This document shows positions 25,401 through 34,412 of a stretch of DNA of 64,000 bases, one piece after another. Position numbers and translations under genes: made by a program. Under the pieces are notes generated by a model. It was not told the origin of the DNA and did no database searches. It saw only the letters and a list, made by a program, of their open reading frames with translations. The stretch's first letter is position 1. The number at the start of each line of letters is the position of its first letter. The DNA is from Nostoc sp. NIES-3756 (GTDB lineage Bacteria; Cyanobacteriota; Cyanobacteriia; Cyanobacteriales; Nostocaceae): NCBI RefSeq assembly GCF_001548375.1, contig NZ_AP017295.1:4870501-4934500 (forward strand), written 5' to 3'.

Positions 25401-27384
25401 TGCAATCACTTAATGTTTGCAGTGTGCGATTGATGCGTTTGATTTCAGCTTCGGCTTGTTTGTCTTTTGTAATATCCCGTGTAATTGCCAACTGCACCAA
25501 ATTACCATCTGTTTCATTACGCACTGGTACAGCATGAGTCGCCATCCAACGACGATTACCTTTATAAGTAATAATTTCAAATTCTAGTTTTCCTGCCTGT
25601 CCTTGACAAACGCTTTCGTTGAATTGGCGAAATGCTTGTCTATATTCAGGTACAATTAAAGAATACACTGAATTACCAGTCACTACATCACCACTATCGG
25701 CTTCTATAGTTGCCAACCCGGCTGGATTCATATCCAACAAAGTACCATCAGCCGCGACAATTTTGATACATTCTGGTTCGGCATTGAAAATGGTGCGCCA
25801 GTTGGTGAAGGAAGGAGTGGGAGGAGTGAGGGAAGATGAGGGGGTCGGGGGAGTGAGGGGAGATATGATTTTCCTTACACCTTTACTCTCACTTACTTTA
25901 CGCAGCAATTTTACCCGTTCTAGTCGATTGATGATTCGTGTTACTAGTTCAGGGCCAACGATGGGTTTGCTCACAAAGTCGTCTGCACCCACACTAAATA
26001 CTTGATTGACAATTTCTCTATCGTTGTGGACTGTAAGAAAAAGTATGGGTAATTCGCTCCATTGGCTATCATTTCTAACTACTTGGCATATTTCTATACC
26101 ATTGGTATGAGGCATTTCCACATCTAGAATTAACAGGTCTGGGTTGACATCTGCCAATTTTTCCCAGAATTGACGCGGGTCATCTAGGGTAATTACTTGT
26201 AGCCCCCAAGGATGGAGTAAAGTTTGCAACAAAGCGAGGATTTGCGGGTCGTCATCCACGGCTAAAACTTTTGCTTCTGCTTGGGGGTGTTGTGGTAACT
26301 GGGGTGCTACCGTCGTCGCTGGTGATAATGTTTGTGGTTCTTGTGCTGCAACTGCTTGTCTTAATGATTTGACCCAACTTTGCAAGTTTTTTATTTCTGT
26401 TGATGTCAACTTTTTATCTGATTTCAAAAGCTGCTCAATTTTCTTAGCTAACTTTGAGCCTTCTGGTAAACCAAACGTCCCTAATGAACCTGCTAAGGTA
26501 TGGGCTTCGCGGCTTGCTTGCGATCGCAATTCTAAGTCTAAAGCTGGTTGGTTGAGTGATGCCGCTTGCTCTAAAATCCTGACTTGCTCATCCACCCGCC
26601 CGTAAAACTTCTGCCAAATACCAGCTATTGCTGTTATTGTTTGCTGCTGAGGTTTTCCTTGGGAGTTAGGTTGAGAATGCTTCCCCTCATTCTTCTTCTC
26701 CTGTTCTTCCTCCTGTGATTTGAGACGATACCCAATTCCATAGACTGTCTCTACCAAATCGCTGGGCGCACCTGCATTTCGTAACTTCATCCGTAACCCT
26801 TTGATATGGGTGCGAACCGCTTCTTCCCCAGGAGTGTCTTCATAAGACCATATATGTTCTAAAATCATGCTACAGCTAAAGACACGGCGGCTGTTACGCA
26901 AGAATAATTCTAAAAGAGCATATTCTTTAGGAGTAAGTGAGAGCAATTGTTGATTGTATCGGACTTCGCAACTGCTAGGGTCAAGCCGCAAATTACCGCA
27001 TTCTAGAATGGGCTGTACTGTGGTTCCTCCCCGGCGCAATAAAGCCCGCACACGCGCCACTAATTCTTCTTGATCAAATGGCTTAACTACATAATCATCT
27101 GCACCGGCATCTAGACCAATCGCCTTTTCATGACCACTATCACAACCCGTTAATAAAAGGATTGGCATCTGCCGACCACTGGAACGTATTTGCCGACAAA
27201 GACTAATACCATCCAGTTTTGGCAGCATCACATCTAATAAAATTAAATCATAGTCATAAGTTTCAATTAAATCCCAAGCCGCATCACCATCAACCGCAAC
27301 TTCAACTGCATAATTTTGATCTGTGAGAACGGCTGTCAGTGCATAAGCATTTAACTTGTCATCCTCGACAACTAAAATTTTCAT
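22468..27384 (-). CDS. Hybrid histidine kinase with N-terminal OmpR-type regulator and Hpt domain
   Basis: A 1638-residue phosphorelay protein. Domain order: receiver 1 (1-118, D51), winged helix DNA-binding (125-225), Hpt (255-345, H295 in EAHTLAGSLGTFG), receiver 2 (372-490, D421), PAS (525-640), GAF (660-815), PAS (830-950), PAS (1000-1120), HisKA (1125-1195, H1135 in VSHELRTPL), HATPase (1235-1347), receiver 3 (1384-1500, D1433) and receiver 4 (1512-1632, D1562). Having a DNA-binding output, Hpt, kinase and four receivers in one chain allows a full phosphorelay within one protein. Several linkers (about 508-528, 1366-1384 and 1498-1510) are encoded by intergenic-type repeats. The signal is unknown. 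Confidence 0.9.
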   Translation of the reverse strand: MKILVVEDDKLNAYALTAVLTDQNYAVEVAVDGDAAWDLIETYDYDLILLDVMLPKLDGISLCRQIRSSGRQMPILLLTGCDSGHEKAIGLDAGADDYVVKPFDQEELVARVRALLRRGGTTVQPILECGNLRLDPSSCEVRYNQQLLSLTPKEYALLELFLRNSRRVFSCSMILEHIWSYEDTPGEEAVRTHIKGLRMKLRNAGAPSDLVETVYGIGYRLKSQEEEQEKKNEGKHSQPNSQGKPQQQTITAIAGIWQKFYGRVDEQVRILEQAASLNQPALDLELRSQASREAHTLAGSLGTFGLPEGSKLAKKIEQLLKSDKKLTSTEIKNLQSWVKSLRQAVAAQEPQTLSPATTVAPQLPQHPQAEAKVLAVDDDPQILALLQTLLHPWGLQVITLDDPRQFWEKLADVNPDLLILDVEMPHTNGIEICQVVRNDSQWSELPILFLTVHNDREIVNQVFSVGADDFVSKPIVGPELVTRIINRLERVKLLRKVSESKGVRKIISPLTPPTPSSSLTPPTPSFTNWRTIFNAEPECIKIVAADGTLLDMNPAGLATIEADSGDVVTGNSVYSLIVPEYRQAFRQFNESVCQGQAGKLEFEIITYKGNRRWMATHAVPVRNETDGNLVQLAITRDITKDKQAEAEIKRINRTLQTLSDCNQLLVRTQDESELLHKVCQILVDVGNYRMAWVAFGENDAQKSIRPVAQAGYEEGYLQSLNLTWADTIRGQGPTGTAIRTGQTAIIQNIETDARYEVWRCQASRRGYASSIALPLIDNDQVFGALNIYAAEANAFDADEVKLLEELTADVAYGIVALRNQRDRQLAEAALRESEERLSLTLESVNLGIWDWNLVTNKIIWSEGHARLFGIEPGKFDGSYQAFQGFIHPEDREDVEQVTKYACQQKTDYNHEFRIIWPDGSIHWIEGTGKLYYNDTGEAVRMLGIVRDVTSRKHIEATLQKVNNELELRVAERTAELVNVNRQLHSQLDERRQIEEALRISQVRLARILDIADDAIISIDSNQCITLFNQGAEKIFGYSAEEIIGQRLDTLIPQRFAQAHRQHVGEFGQAPSLARRMGERREIFGCRKDGTEFPAEASISKFKLDQEVFYTVILRDVTERKQIERMKDEFVSVVSHELRTPLTSIHGSLGMLTSGLLPADSEQGKRLLQIATDSTERLVRLINDILDIERIESGRVKMERETCDLTDLIESAVSIMQPLANKAGVKLSISSPSIQLWVDPDRIVQTLTNLLSNAIKFSTPEKTVWLVAQQYGDELLLTVRDNGRGIPVDKLDSIFERFQQVDSSDSRNHEGTGLGLAICQSIVQQHGGRIWAESVLGEGSTFYFTLPILPIPQNPEILESPDSGLMNLDCARLPHSQTTTPHSPLVLVCDDDPVIRTELQTLLEQGGYRVVTVATGQEAIALASTQHPDVIVLDLLMPGLNGWETMAMLKESTQTKDIPIVICSVYKPTDKAPPSSDFVDWVSKPVQESYLLQSLREAMSTTGYAYAKSSKRVRILIVEDDADLAELLVTLFERHDIETFMAKTGREAIHLSQEVNPDLLILDLILPETDGFAVVDWLQKHNRLCKVPVVVYSAKDLEESERKRLKLGHTEFLTKGRLTTQEFEQRVIELLQRITHVRE

Positions 27385-28063
27385 ATGGAAAAGTTTCTTA
27401 GACGTTATTTAACGGACTGAGATAAATAAAAACTATTATCAAATACGGCATACATAATAATGAGTAACATTTTTATACTGATTAACTATTTTATATTTTA
27501 AATCTCATAAAAATTTATTTTAAGTAATAAATATCTATAATTATCAAAATTTAGACATATTGTTACTTAATAGAAAATATTGAGATAATATGGTAAGCAA
27601 AAACTAATAATTAGGAAAATTTTCTTGAAAAATAGCAAATATTAAAGACAATTTCATATTCTTGAACTGTTATGACCTGTTTTTTTCCAGTAATTTTGAT
27701 TTGGTTTCACCTTTAAGTTTTATCTGCCATAATTCAGCGTTCTCATAGGGTTTACTAGGCTAGAGGAGAATGGCAAGCTGTCCGTTAAATTAATTCAGTA
27801 TGTCAAGAATATCAAAAAGTAGTATTCATATCTTATTCACTTAAAGACTTATTATTTAAGAGCGCAAGGGAAAAGAACTGAATATATGTGTTATTGATGA
27901 ATTTGGCGCGCCCTCCAAATCCAGTTCTGCTCTCACCAGCCAATCTCACAATAGAGATGTGCCTGCTTCCTCACAAGTTCCTCAAATTGTTGCCCTATCA
28001 ATAATAGATGTAAGACAGTTAATTATAGTCCGTAGTCCCTACTCCCACCTCCTGGAGGTCTAT
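27385..28063. other. Long AT-rich intergenic region
   Basis: This is a 679-bp divergent space between the hybrid kinase and the universal stress protein gene. It is strongly AT-rich to about 27900, with no ORF supported. It holds one copy of a 21-nt motif (27966-27986) that recurs at about 31483 and, inverted, at 39303-39323. Promoters for both flanking genes must lie here, but I cannot place them. Confidence 0.5.
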
Positions 28064-28597
28064 ATGCCAAACAAAATCCTCGTAGCATTGGATCGCTCAG
28101 AAATAGGACAACAGGTGTTTGAACAAGCATTAGTATTAGCCAAGGCAACAAAAGCTGACTTATTGCTACTGCATGTTCTATCACCAGAAGAAGAAGGCAG
28201 CCCCCGCATACCAATGGTGTCTAATTATGACTACTATCCCGGTTTAAGCGGACAAAGCTTTGAGATATATCAAAACCAATGGGATAACTTTAAAGCTGAA
28301 GGTGTGAAGATGTTGCAAACCTTCTCTGCTCAAGCTAACACAGCCGGAATATGTACAGAGTTTACCCAAACAATGGGTAATCCTGGTAAGACAATATGTA
28401 AACTCGCCATAAATTGGGGTGCTGACTTAATTGTCATGGGACACCGAGGATTATCTGGCATTAAAGAATTATTACTGGGAAGTGTGAGTAACTATGTGCT
28501 ACATCACGCCCCTTGTTCAGTCTATATAGTACGTAGTTTAGTTAAGGCTGAAGGCACAGAAGAATCCTCCCAGCAGGAAGAGATATTGTCGGCTTAG
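28064..28597 (+). CDS. Universal stress protein (UspA family)
   Basis: A 177-residue protein with the Usp fold. The N-terminus is KILVALDRSE, and the ATP-binding signature GxxGxxxxxxxxxGS appears as GHRGLSGIKELLLGSVSNYV. GGAGG at 28054-28058 fixes ATG 28064; an open frame upstream to 27959 is not used. It sits upstream of hoxE on the same strand, separated by 225 bp of repeats. Usp genes near hydrogenase operons fit a stress or anoxia response, but that is inference. Confidence 0.93.
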   Translation: MPNKILVALDRSEIGQQVFEQALVLAKATKADLLLLHVLSPEEEGSPRIPMVSNYDYYPGLSGQSFEIYQNQWDNFKAEGVKMLQTFSAQANTAGICTEFTQTMGNPGKTICKLAINWGADLIVMGHRGLSGIKELLLGSVSNYVLHHAPCSVYIVRSLVKAEGTEESSQQEEILSA

Positions 28598-28821
28598 GAG
28601 GCAGTGGTATGGCTAAACGCCATGCTCCGCGAACGACTGCGCGGTAATCGAGCGGAGTCGAGATTCACCAATCAGAGGCAAGGGAGCAGGGAGCAAGGGA
28701 GAGGAACTTCCCCTTTTCCCCCGCACCCTGCCCCAATTCCTCTTGTTTCCCCCTGCACCCCGCCCCTCTGCTTCTTTCATCTCCCCCATCTCCTCATCTC
28801 CTCACTCCCCAAGAAATAAGA
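28598..28821. repeat. Composite intergenic repeats upstream of hoxE
   Basis: Holds a repeat of the form gcggtaatcgagcg-agtcgag (about 28640-28670) that also occurs inside the hybrid kinase gene (about 23264-23297). A pyrimidine-rich ctcccc/catctcc tract (about 28710-28810) follows. The apparent 71-residue ORF across it is low-complexity and not supported. Confidence 0.6.
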
Positions 28822-29319
28822 ATGACTACTGCACCACCAACCCATTCCCATCTCAGTGGTGATAAACGCTTGAAGATGCTAGATGCAGCTATCAAGCGTC
28901 ACCAGTATCAACAAGACGCATTAATTGAAATTCTGCACAAAGCTCAAGAGCTTTTTGGCTACTTAGAAAACGACTTATTACTTTACATTGCCCATCAGTT
29001 GAAGCTACCACCTAGCAGAGTCTATGGGGTAGCAACTTTTTATCATCTATTTTCCCTAGCGCCTCAAGGAAAACATAGTTGTGTAGTTTGTACGGGAACG
29101 GCTTGTTATGTCAAAGGCGCACAAGCAATTCTGGCAGATTTAGAGAAATCTACTCACATTCACGCTGGGGAAACTACAGCTGATGGTGAATTATCCTTAC
29201 TGATAGCACGTTGTTTAGGTGCTTGTGGAATTGCCCCGGCTGTGGTGTTTGATGGAGAAGTTGCTGGTCATCAAACTCCAGAATTAGTAAATGAGCGTGT
29301 GCAAGGATGGCTAAAGTAA
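28822..29319 (+). CDS. hoxE: Bidirectional hydrogenase, diaphorase subunit HoxE
   Basis: NuoE-like subunit of the NAD(P)-reducing diaphorase part, with a thioredoxin-like [2Fe-2S] domain. Four Cys ligands appear in [11 protein letters not shown] and [11 protein letters not shown]. The 165 residues are the normal size. It starts the structural hox series; hoxF follows after 61 bp. As known for this family, it helps carry electrons between the FMN subunit and other partners. Confidence 0.96.
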   Translation: MTTAPPTHSHLSGDKRLKMLDAAIKRHQYQQDALIEILHKAQELFGYLENDLLLYIAHQLKLPPSRVYGVATFYHLFSLAPQGKHSCVVCTGTACYVKGAQAILADLEKSTHIHAGETTADGELSLLIARCLGACGIAPAVVFDGEVAGHQTPELVNERVQGWLK

Positions 29320-29380
29320 ATTCAAAATTAACAAGACTTAGCTCAATTGGTATTAGGTGTTGCTGAATTTGAGATAAAAC

Positions 29381-30979
29381 ATGGAACTGACTGAATTACT
29401 AGAAATTGCCCAGCAAGAACACTCACAACACAAACCTGTACAAATTCGCTGTTGTACGGCGGCTGGCTGTCTGTCTGCTAATTCGCAAGCGGTGAAGCAA
29501 AACTTGGAAGCGGCGGTGAAAGCTGGAGGTTTGGAAGCAGAAGTACAAGTCTCAGGTGTTGGCTGTATGCGCTTGTGTTGTCAGGGGCCTTTGGTAGAAG
29601 TGTCGGGAAGTGGGGAAGAAAAGCTTTATGAAAAGGTAACTCCTGATGATGCACCACAAATTGTAGATGCTTTGCAGGGGAAAGAGGCGGAATTGTCGGT
29701 TGTGAATTTAGAACAGCCGTTTTTTACTTATCAGCAGCCAATTGTGTTAGAAAATAGCGGCAAAATTGACCCAGAAAGGATTCAAGCTTATATTGCTGCC
29801 GAAGGATATCAAGCCCTTTACCATGTGCTGCGGGAGATGACTCCGGCGCAAGTTGTGGAGAGTATTAGCCGCAGTGGCTTGCGGGGGCGTGGTGGTGCTG
29901 GTTATCCGACGGGTTTGAAATGGGCAACTGTAGCTAAGGCAAAGGGCGAGCGCAAATTCGTTATCTGTAACGCAGATGAGGGTGATCCTGGCGCATTTAT
30001 GGATCGGAGTGTGTTAGAAAGTGATCCCCATCGGGTGTTGGAAGGAATGGCGATCGCAGCTTATGCTGTGGGTGCAAGTCAAGGTTATATTTATGTCCGG
30101 GCAGAATACCCTATTGCCATTAAACGCCTACAAACAGCCATCCATCAAGCCCAGCGTCTCGGACTTTTAGGCAGTAATATTTTTGACTCTCCCTTTGATT
30201 TTAAAATCGATATCCGCATCGGTGCGGGGGCTTACGTTTGCGGCGAAGAAACAGCCCTGATGGCTTCGATTGAAGGTAAACGTGGTGTACCTCATCCTAG
30301 ACCCCCCTATCCGGCTGAATCTGGTTTGTGGGGTTATCCTACTTTAATTAATAACGTTGAGACCTATGCCAATGTTGCCCCCATCATCCGTAAGGGTGCG
30401 GACTGGTTTGCTAGTATCGGTACAGGCAAAAGTAAGGGAACAAAAGTATTTGCTCTGGCTGGTAAAATCCGCAACACAGGTTTAATAGAAGTGCCGATGG
30501 GTACTTCTTTACGGCAGATTGTCGAAGAGATGGGTGGTGGTGTTCCTGATGGTGGGGTTGCCAAAGCTGTACAAACAGGTGGCCCTTCTGGGGGATGTAT
30601 TCCCGCCTCCGCTTTTGATACGCCTGTAGACTATGAATCTTTGACTAACCTGGGTTCTATGATGGGTTCCGGTGGGATGATTGTTATGGATGATACTACC
30701 AACATGGTAGATGTTGCCCGATTTTTCATGGAATTTTGTATGGATGAATCCTGTGGTAAGTGTATTCCTTGCCGGGTGGGAACTGTACAGCTACATGGAT
30801 TGTTAACGAAGATTCGCCAAGGTAAAGCTTCGCTGGCTGATTTAGAACTACTAGAGGAACTGTGTGACATGGTGAAGAATACCAGTTTGTGTGGTCTGGG
30901 TCAGTCTGCACCAAATCCCGTATTTAGTACGTTGTGTTATTTCCGGGATGAGTATTTGGCGTTGATTCAGGGCGGCTAA
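29381..30979 (+). CDS. hoxF: Bidirectional hydrogenase, diaphorase subunit HoxF
   Basis: NuoF-like subunit of 532 residues that oxidises or reduces NAD(P). An N-terminal thioredoxin-like [2Fe-2S] domain ([19 protein letters not shown]) is followed by the NAD/FMN domain ([45 protein letters not shown]) and a C-terminal [4Fe-4S] site ([12 protein letters not shown]...[13 protein letters not shown]). All ligands are present. Next on the strand is a small membrane protein gene, then hoxU. Confidence 0.97.
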   Translation: MELTELLEIAQQEHSQHKPVQIRCCTAAGCLSANSQAVKQNLEAAVKAGGLEAEVQVSGVGCMRLCCQGPLVEVSGSGEEKLYEKVTPDDAPQIVDALQGKEAELSVVNLEQPFFTYQQPIVLENSGKIDPERIQAYIAAEGYQALYHVLREMTPAQVVESISRSGLRGRGGAGYPTGLKWATVAKAKGERKFVICNADEGDPGAFMDRSVLESDPHRVLEGMAIAAYAVGASQGYIYVRAEYPIAIKRLQTAIHQAQRLGLLGSNIFDSPFDFKIDIRIGAGAYVCGEETALMASIEGKRGVPHPRPPYPAESGLWGYPTLINNVETYANVAPIIRKGADWFASIGTGKSKGTKVFALAGKIRNTGLIEVPMGTSLRQIVEEMGGGVPDGGVAKAVQTGGPSGGCIPASAFDTPVDYESLTNLGSMMGSGGMIVMDDTTNMVDVARFFMEFCMDESCGKCIPCRVGTVQLHGLLTKIRQGKASLADLELLEELCDMVKNTSLCGLGQSAPNPVFSTLCYFRDEYLALIQGG

Positions 30980-31015
30980 GAACTAAAGTTCTTACTACGA
31001 ACATGCGGAGGAGTT

Positions 31016-31450
31016 ATGGTATTTGTGAAAGCAGTTATTGTTTGGCTCGTCTTTATCATTGCTGAAAGTATCAATGGTACTGTGCGGATGTTCTGGTTAG
31101 TGCCATTATTGGGGGATATACGCGCTCATCAAATCTCATTTATTATGGGGTCACTGTTGATTTTGGCAATCGCAACTATTTTTATTAAATGGCTTCATGC
31201 TTCAAAAACTTCGCAATTGATAAAAATAGGGTTGCTGTGGCTTTTGCTAACCGTTGTTTTTGAAATAGTCTTAGGGCGCTTCATTTTAGGCTATTCATGG
31301 CAAAGAATTGTGGCTGACTATAATTTACTGCAAGGCGGATTAATGCCGTTTGGGTTAGTTTTCCTTGTTATATCTCCAGTGATAGCTACCACAGTTAGGA
31401 GTTTCATTGAAAGGGCTGGGGTGTGGGGGTCGAAGGGTATAAGGGTTTAG
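31016..31450 (+). CDS. Small membrane protein of unknown function within the hox cluster
   Basis: A 144-residue protein with four predicted membrane helices (about 3-16, 40-60, 69-88 and 104-126). Charged residues (AESINGTVR, ELVIVLGR-like VFEIVLGR) occur in or near helices. I do not recognise the family. GGAGG stands just before the ATG (CGGAGGAGTTATG), so it is well translated. It lies 36 bp after hoxF in the same direction and may be co-transcribed, but it is not a known hydrogenase component. Confidence 0.75.
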   Translation: MVFVKAVIVWLVFIIAESINGTVRMFWLVPLLGDIRAHQISFIMGSLLILAIATIFIKWLHASKTSQLIKIGLLWLLLTVVFEIVLGRFILGYSWQRIVADYNLLQGGLMPFGLVFLVISPVIATTVRSFIERAGVWGSKGIRV

Positions 31451-31574
31451 CTAGATGGTCAAACAAATATTATCTAATTCCTGTCCTTCACAAGTTCCTC
31501 AAACTCTTATCTTATAAATCAAGGCAAGGGCAATGACAATGACTAAAGGCTAATTCTCCAAGAGGCTAAGGGCA

Positions 31575-32291
31575 ATGTCAGTAAAAACTTTAACAATTAA
31601 CGACCAACTCATTAGCGCTCAAGAGGACGAAACCTTGCTACAGGCGGCGCAAGAGGCAGGTATTCATATTCCTACACTGTGTCATTTAGAAGGTGTAGGA
31701 GATGTAGGTGCTTGTCGGCTGTGTTTGGTGGAAATTACCGGAATTAATAAATTGTTACCTGCTTGTGTAACTAAAGTTACTGAGGGTATGGAAGTTCGCA
31801 CAGATAGCGATCGCCTACAAAAGTACCGTCGAACAATCGTGGAAATGCTCTTTGCAGAAGGCAATCACGTTTGTTCGGTGTGCGTAGCTAACGGTAATTG
31901 TGAACTACAAGACCTAGCCATTGAAATGGGTATGGATCATGTCCGCCTAGAATACCATTTCCCCCAACGCCAAGTAGATATTTCCCACGATCGCTTCGGC
32001 ATTGACCATAACCGTTGTGTCCTTTGTACGCGCTGCATCCGCGTTTGTGACGAAATCGAAGGCGCTCACACCTGGGATATGGCAGGTAGAGGAACTAAAT
32101 CTCATGTAATTACCGACTTAAGCCAACCTTGGGGAACTTCCGATACTTGTACCTCCTGCGGTAAATGTGTCAATGCTTGCCCCACAGGTGCATTATTTTA
32201 CCAAGGTTCCAGCGTAGGTGAAATGAAACGCGATCGCGCCAAACTCGACTTTTTAGTCACAGCACGGGAAAAACAGCAATGGAACCTGTGA
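31575..32291 (+). CDS. hoxU: Bidirectional hydrogenase, diaphorase subunit HoxU
   Basis: NuoG N-terminus-like electron transfer subunit, 238 residues. It carries a plant-type [2Fe-2S] site ([15 protein letters not shown]...ACVT), a His-Cys3 [4Fe-4S] site (HVCSVC..NGNCELQ), and two ferredoxin-type clusters ([23 protein letters not shown]). All ligands are present. It passes electrons from HoxF to HoxY. The 3' end runs into a gaggtgaggga repeat. Confidence 0.97.
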   Translation: MSVKTLTINDQLISAQEDETLLQAAQEAGIHIPTLCHLEGVGDVGACRLCLVEITGINKLLPACVTKVTEGMEVRTDSDRLQKYRRTIVEMLFAEGNHVCSVCVANGNCELQDLAIEMGMDHVRLEYHFPQRQVDISHDRFGIDHNRCVLCTRCIRVCDEIEGAHTWDMAGRGTKSHVITDLSQPWGTSDTCTSCGKCVNACPTGALFYQGSSVGEMKRDRAKLDFLVTAREKQQWNL

Positions 32292-32390
32292 GGAAAGATG
32301 AGGGAGGTGAGGGAGATAGGAAGAAATTTCTACACCCCACCTGGCGGAATGCTAAAGCTACATTTCTCAAAAAACTAGGAGGTGAAACGG

Positions 32391-32975
32391 ATGTCCAAAA
32401 CTATCAGACAACCAAGAACCAAAAGACAACACAAGACTCCGCACCCATTGTCTATGTGCTTGTCTCCCACCTCTTTAAAAACGCTGTTTTGGTGGCTCCT
32501 ATTGTTGGGGATACTGACACTTTATATATTCCTGGGTTTAGGCGGACTCACCGCACCAACTGTAATTGCGGCGGTAAATCAGTCAGAATCAACAGAAATT
32601 CTCTATCGCTCATTTGCAAAATTAAATGATCAATCAGGACAGGTTTGGCAGGTTGTACTATTCAAGCAAATTTATCCTGGTCAAGCCCAAACTGTAAATC
32701 TGCGGATAGTAGGCTTTCCTGGTTCTGCGGAGTTACTCCATCCCCAACCCTTAAAAATCACCACTGTCACAGGCAAAGTCTTAACTGCTACCGATGTTTT
32801 TCTAGATGAAGCGCCAGCACCAACTATCGGTCAATATGACTTTAAAGATATACTGCCCCAACTATCTATAGAACCGTTAGTTTTGAGCATTTCTGTACCC
32901 AAAGACACTATCAACATTTCAGTTCCCCAAAGTGTCGTAAAAGAATGGCAAAAAGTAATGAGTGTTGAAGGCTGA
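32391..32975 (+). CDS. DUF3122 family protein in the hox operon
   Basis: A 194-residue cyanobacterial protein. A basic N-terminus (KTIRQPRTKRQHK) is followed by one membrane helix or signal anchor (about 32-55, LFWWLLLLGILTLYIFLGLG) and a beta-rich domain (LNDQSGQVWQVVLFKQIYPGQAQTVNLRIVGFPG) characteristic of DUF3122. AGGAGG (32377-32382) is eight bases before ATG 32391; GTG 32382 is less likely. It sits between hoxU and hoxY; I recall an extra ORF at this place in Anabaena variabilis. Function unknown; probably lumenal or periplasmic. Confidence 0.82.
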   Translation: MSKTIRQPRTKRQHKTPHPLSMCLSPTSLKTLFWWLLLLGILTLYIFLGLGGLTAPTVIAAVNQSESTEILYRSFAKLNDQSGQVWQVVLFKQIYPGQAQTVNLRIVGFPGSAELLHPQPLKITTVTGKVLTATDVFLDEAPAPTIGQYDFKDILPQLSIEPLVLSISVPKDTINISVPQSVVKEWQKVMSVEG

Positions 32976-32982
32976 ATTTTAA

Positions 32983-33019
32983 ATTACGAATTACGAATTA
33001 CGAATTACGAATTACGAAT
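32983..33019. repeat. attacga heptamer array before hoxY
   Basis: Five perfect attacga heptamers end four bases before the hoxY ATG (33024). They replace any Shine-Dalgarno sequence. Confidence 0.85.
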
Positions 33020-33023
33020 TATT

Positions 33024-33569
33024 ATGTCTCGCTTGAAACTAGCAACAGTATGGTTAGGTGGATGTTCTGGCTGTCATATGTCCTTTCTTGACTTGGACGA
33101 ATGGCTGATAGATTTAGCCGCACAGGCAGATGTAGTTTTTAGTCCTTTTGCAGATATTAAGGAATATCCAGAGGGAGTGGATATAGTATTGGTTGAAGGT
33201 GCGATCGCCAATGAAGAACATTTGACCACCATCAAAACCGTCAGAGAACGTTCTCAAGTCTTAATTTCCTTTGGTGACTGTGCTGTAACTGGCAATGTTA
33301 CCGCCTTACGTAATCCCTTGGGTAGTGCTGAACCAGTTTTACAGCGTTGTTACATCCAAACAGCCGATATCAACCCCCAAATACCCCAAGAACCAGGAAT
33401 TGTCCCACCTTTATTAGATAGAGTAACACCCGTACATTCCGTAGTTGTAGTAGATATTTATTTACCCGGTTGTCCACCCTCAGCAACAAGGATTCGTGCT
33501 GTACTAGAACCCCTATTACGAGGAGAAACACCACATCTAGCCGGACGAGAATTTATTAAATTTGGGTGA
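33024..33569 (+). CDS. hoxY: Bidirectional NiFe hydrogenase small subunit HoxY
   Basis: A 181-residue subunit carrying the proximal [4Fe-4S] cluster next to the NiFe site. Ligand motifs are GGCSGCHMS (N-terminal), GDCAVTGN (middle) and LPGCPPSA (C-terminal). It has no Tat signal, as expected for the cytoplasmic or thylakoid-facing Hox enzyme. It pairs with HoxH. Translation starts without a visible ribosome binding site, behind a heptamer array. Confidence 0.97.
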   Translation: MSRLKLATVWLGGCSGCHMSFLDLDEWLIDLAAQADVVFSPFADIKEYPEGVDIVLVEGAIANEEHLTTIKTVRERSQVLISFGDCAVTGNVTALRNPLGSAEPVLQRCYIQTADINPQIPQEPGIVPPLLDRVTPVHSVVVVDIYLPGCPPSATRIRAVLEPLLRGETPHLAGREFIKFG

Positions 33570-33572
33570 TTA

Positions 33573-33607
33573 GTCAATAGTCATTAGTCCATAGTCCATA
33601 GTCAACA
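33573..33607. repeat. Heptamer repeat array after hoxY
   Basis: Five heptamers (gtcaata, gtcatta, gtccata, gtccata, gtcaaca) begin 3 bases after the hoxY stop codon. Confidence 0.85.
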
Positions 33608-33663
33608 GTCAAAGATTCTACTCCCCCTACTCCCTATTTCCCACTCCTACCGCGAGGATAATT

Positions 33664-34275
33664 ATGTTAAAAGCATCAGACGTTATGACTAAAGATGTGG
33701 CTACTATTGGTAGTTCCGCAACTGTAGCTGAAGCTGTGAGATTAATGCGTGCTAGAGATTGGCGATCGCTAATTGTCGAGCGTCGTCATGAACAGGATGC
33801 TTACGGTATCATTAGTGAAAGTGACATTGTATATAAAGTCATTGCCTACGGTAAAGACCCGCATCAAGTCCGAGTTTATGAGGTAATGACTAAACCTTGC
33901 ATCACCATTAATCCTGACCTGGGTTTAGAATATGTAGCTCGGCTATTTGCTAATTATCATCTGCACAGAGCGCCTGTTATTCAGGGTGAATTGGTAGGTA
34001 TCATCTCAATAACTGATATTCTGGCTCAGAGTGATTTTCTAGAACAACCCTACTCAGTCCTATTAGAGCAACAATTACAAGACGAAATTAAAAAGGCTCG
34101 TAGTGTTTGTAGTCAAAAAGGTGTTAATTCTGAGGAATGCGCCGCCGCTTGGGATGCAGTCGAAGAAATGCAATCAGAAATAGCACATCAAAGAGCCGAA
34201 AAAGTTAGCAGAACCCCTTTTGATGATGACAGCTATGAAGACGAAGCATTAGAAGCACGATTATATGACCGTTAG
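33664..34275 (+). CDS. Tandem CBS-domain protein between hoxY and hoxH
   Basis: 203 residues: two CBS motifs (about 7-60 and 70-125: MTKDVATIGSSATVAEAVRLM; MTKPCITINPDLGLEYVARLF) that form a Bateman module binding adenine nucleotides, then a helical tail. I recall an ORF at the same place in the Anabaena variabilis hox cluster, so it is a stable partner. It could adjust hydrogenase activity to ATP/AMP or NAD state, but this is inference. GCGAGGAT precedes the ATG. Confidence 0.88.
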   Translation: MLKASDVMTKDVATIGSSATVAEAVRLMRARDWRSLIVERRHEQDAYGIISESDIVYKVIAYGKDPHQVRVYEVMTKPCITINPDLGLEYVARLFANYHLHRAPVIQGELVGIISITDILAQSDFLEQPYSVLLEQQLQDEIKKARSVCSQKGVNSEECAAAWDAVEEMQSEIAHQRAEKVSRTPFDDDSYEDEALEARLYDR

Positions 34276-34412
34276 TGATGAGATGAGGAAGTAACCCACC
34301 CCTAGCCCCTCCCAGGAGGGGAACAGGAGACAAGGGAGACAAGGTAAGTAGGAACTCTTCCCCATCTTCCCCCACTCCCTCATCTCCCCCTACTCCCTAC
34401 TCCCCACTCCTC

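Noticed and set aside
28604..28819. 71-residue ORF upstream of hoxE
   Set aside because: Encoded by intergenic repeats and a pyrimidine tract; low complexity ([16 protein letters not shown]).
32279..32629. 116-residue ORF between hoxU and the DUF3122 gene
   Set aside because: Different frame from the DUF3122 protein, which has a good ribosome binding site, a membrane segment and a family match over the same DNA.
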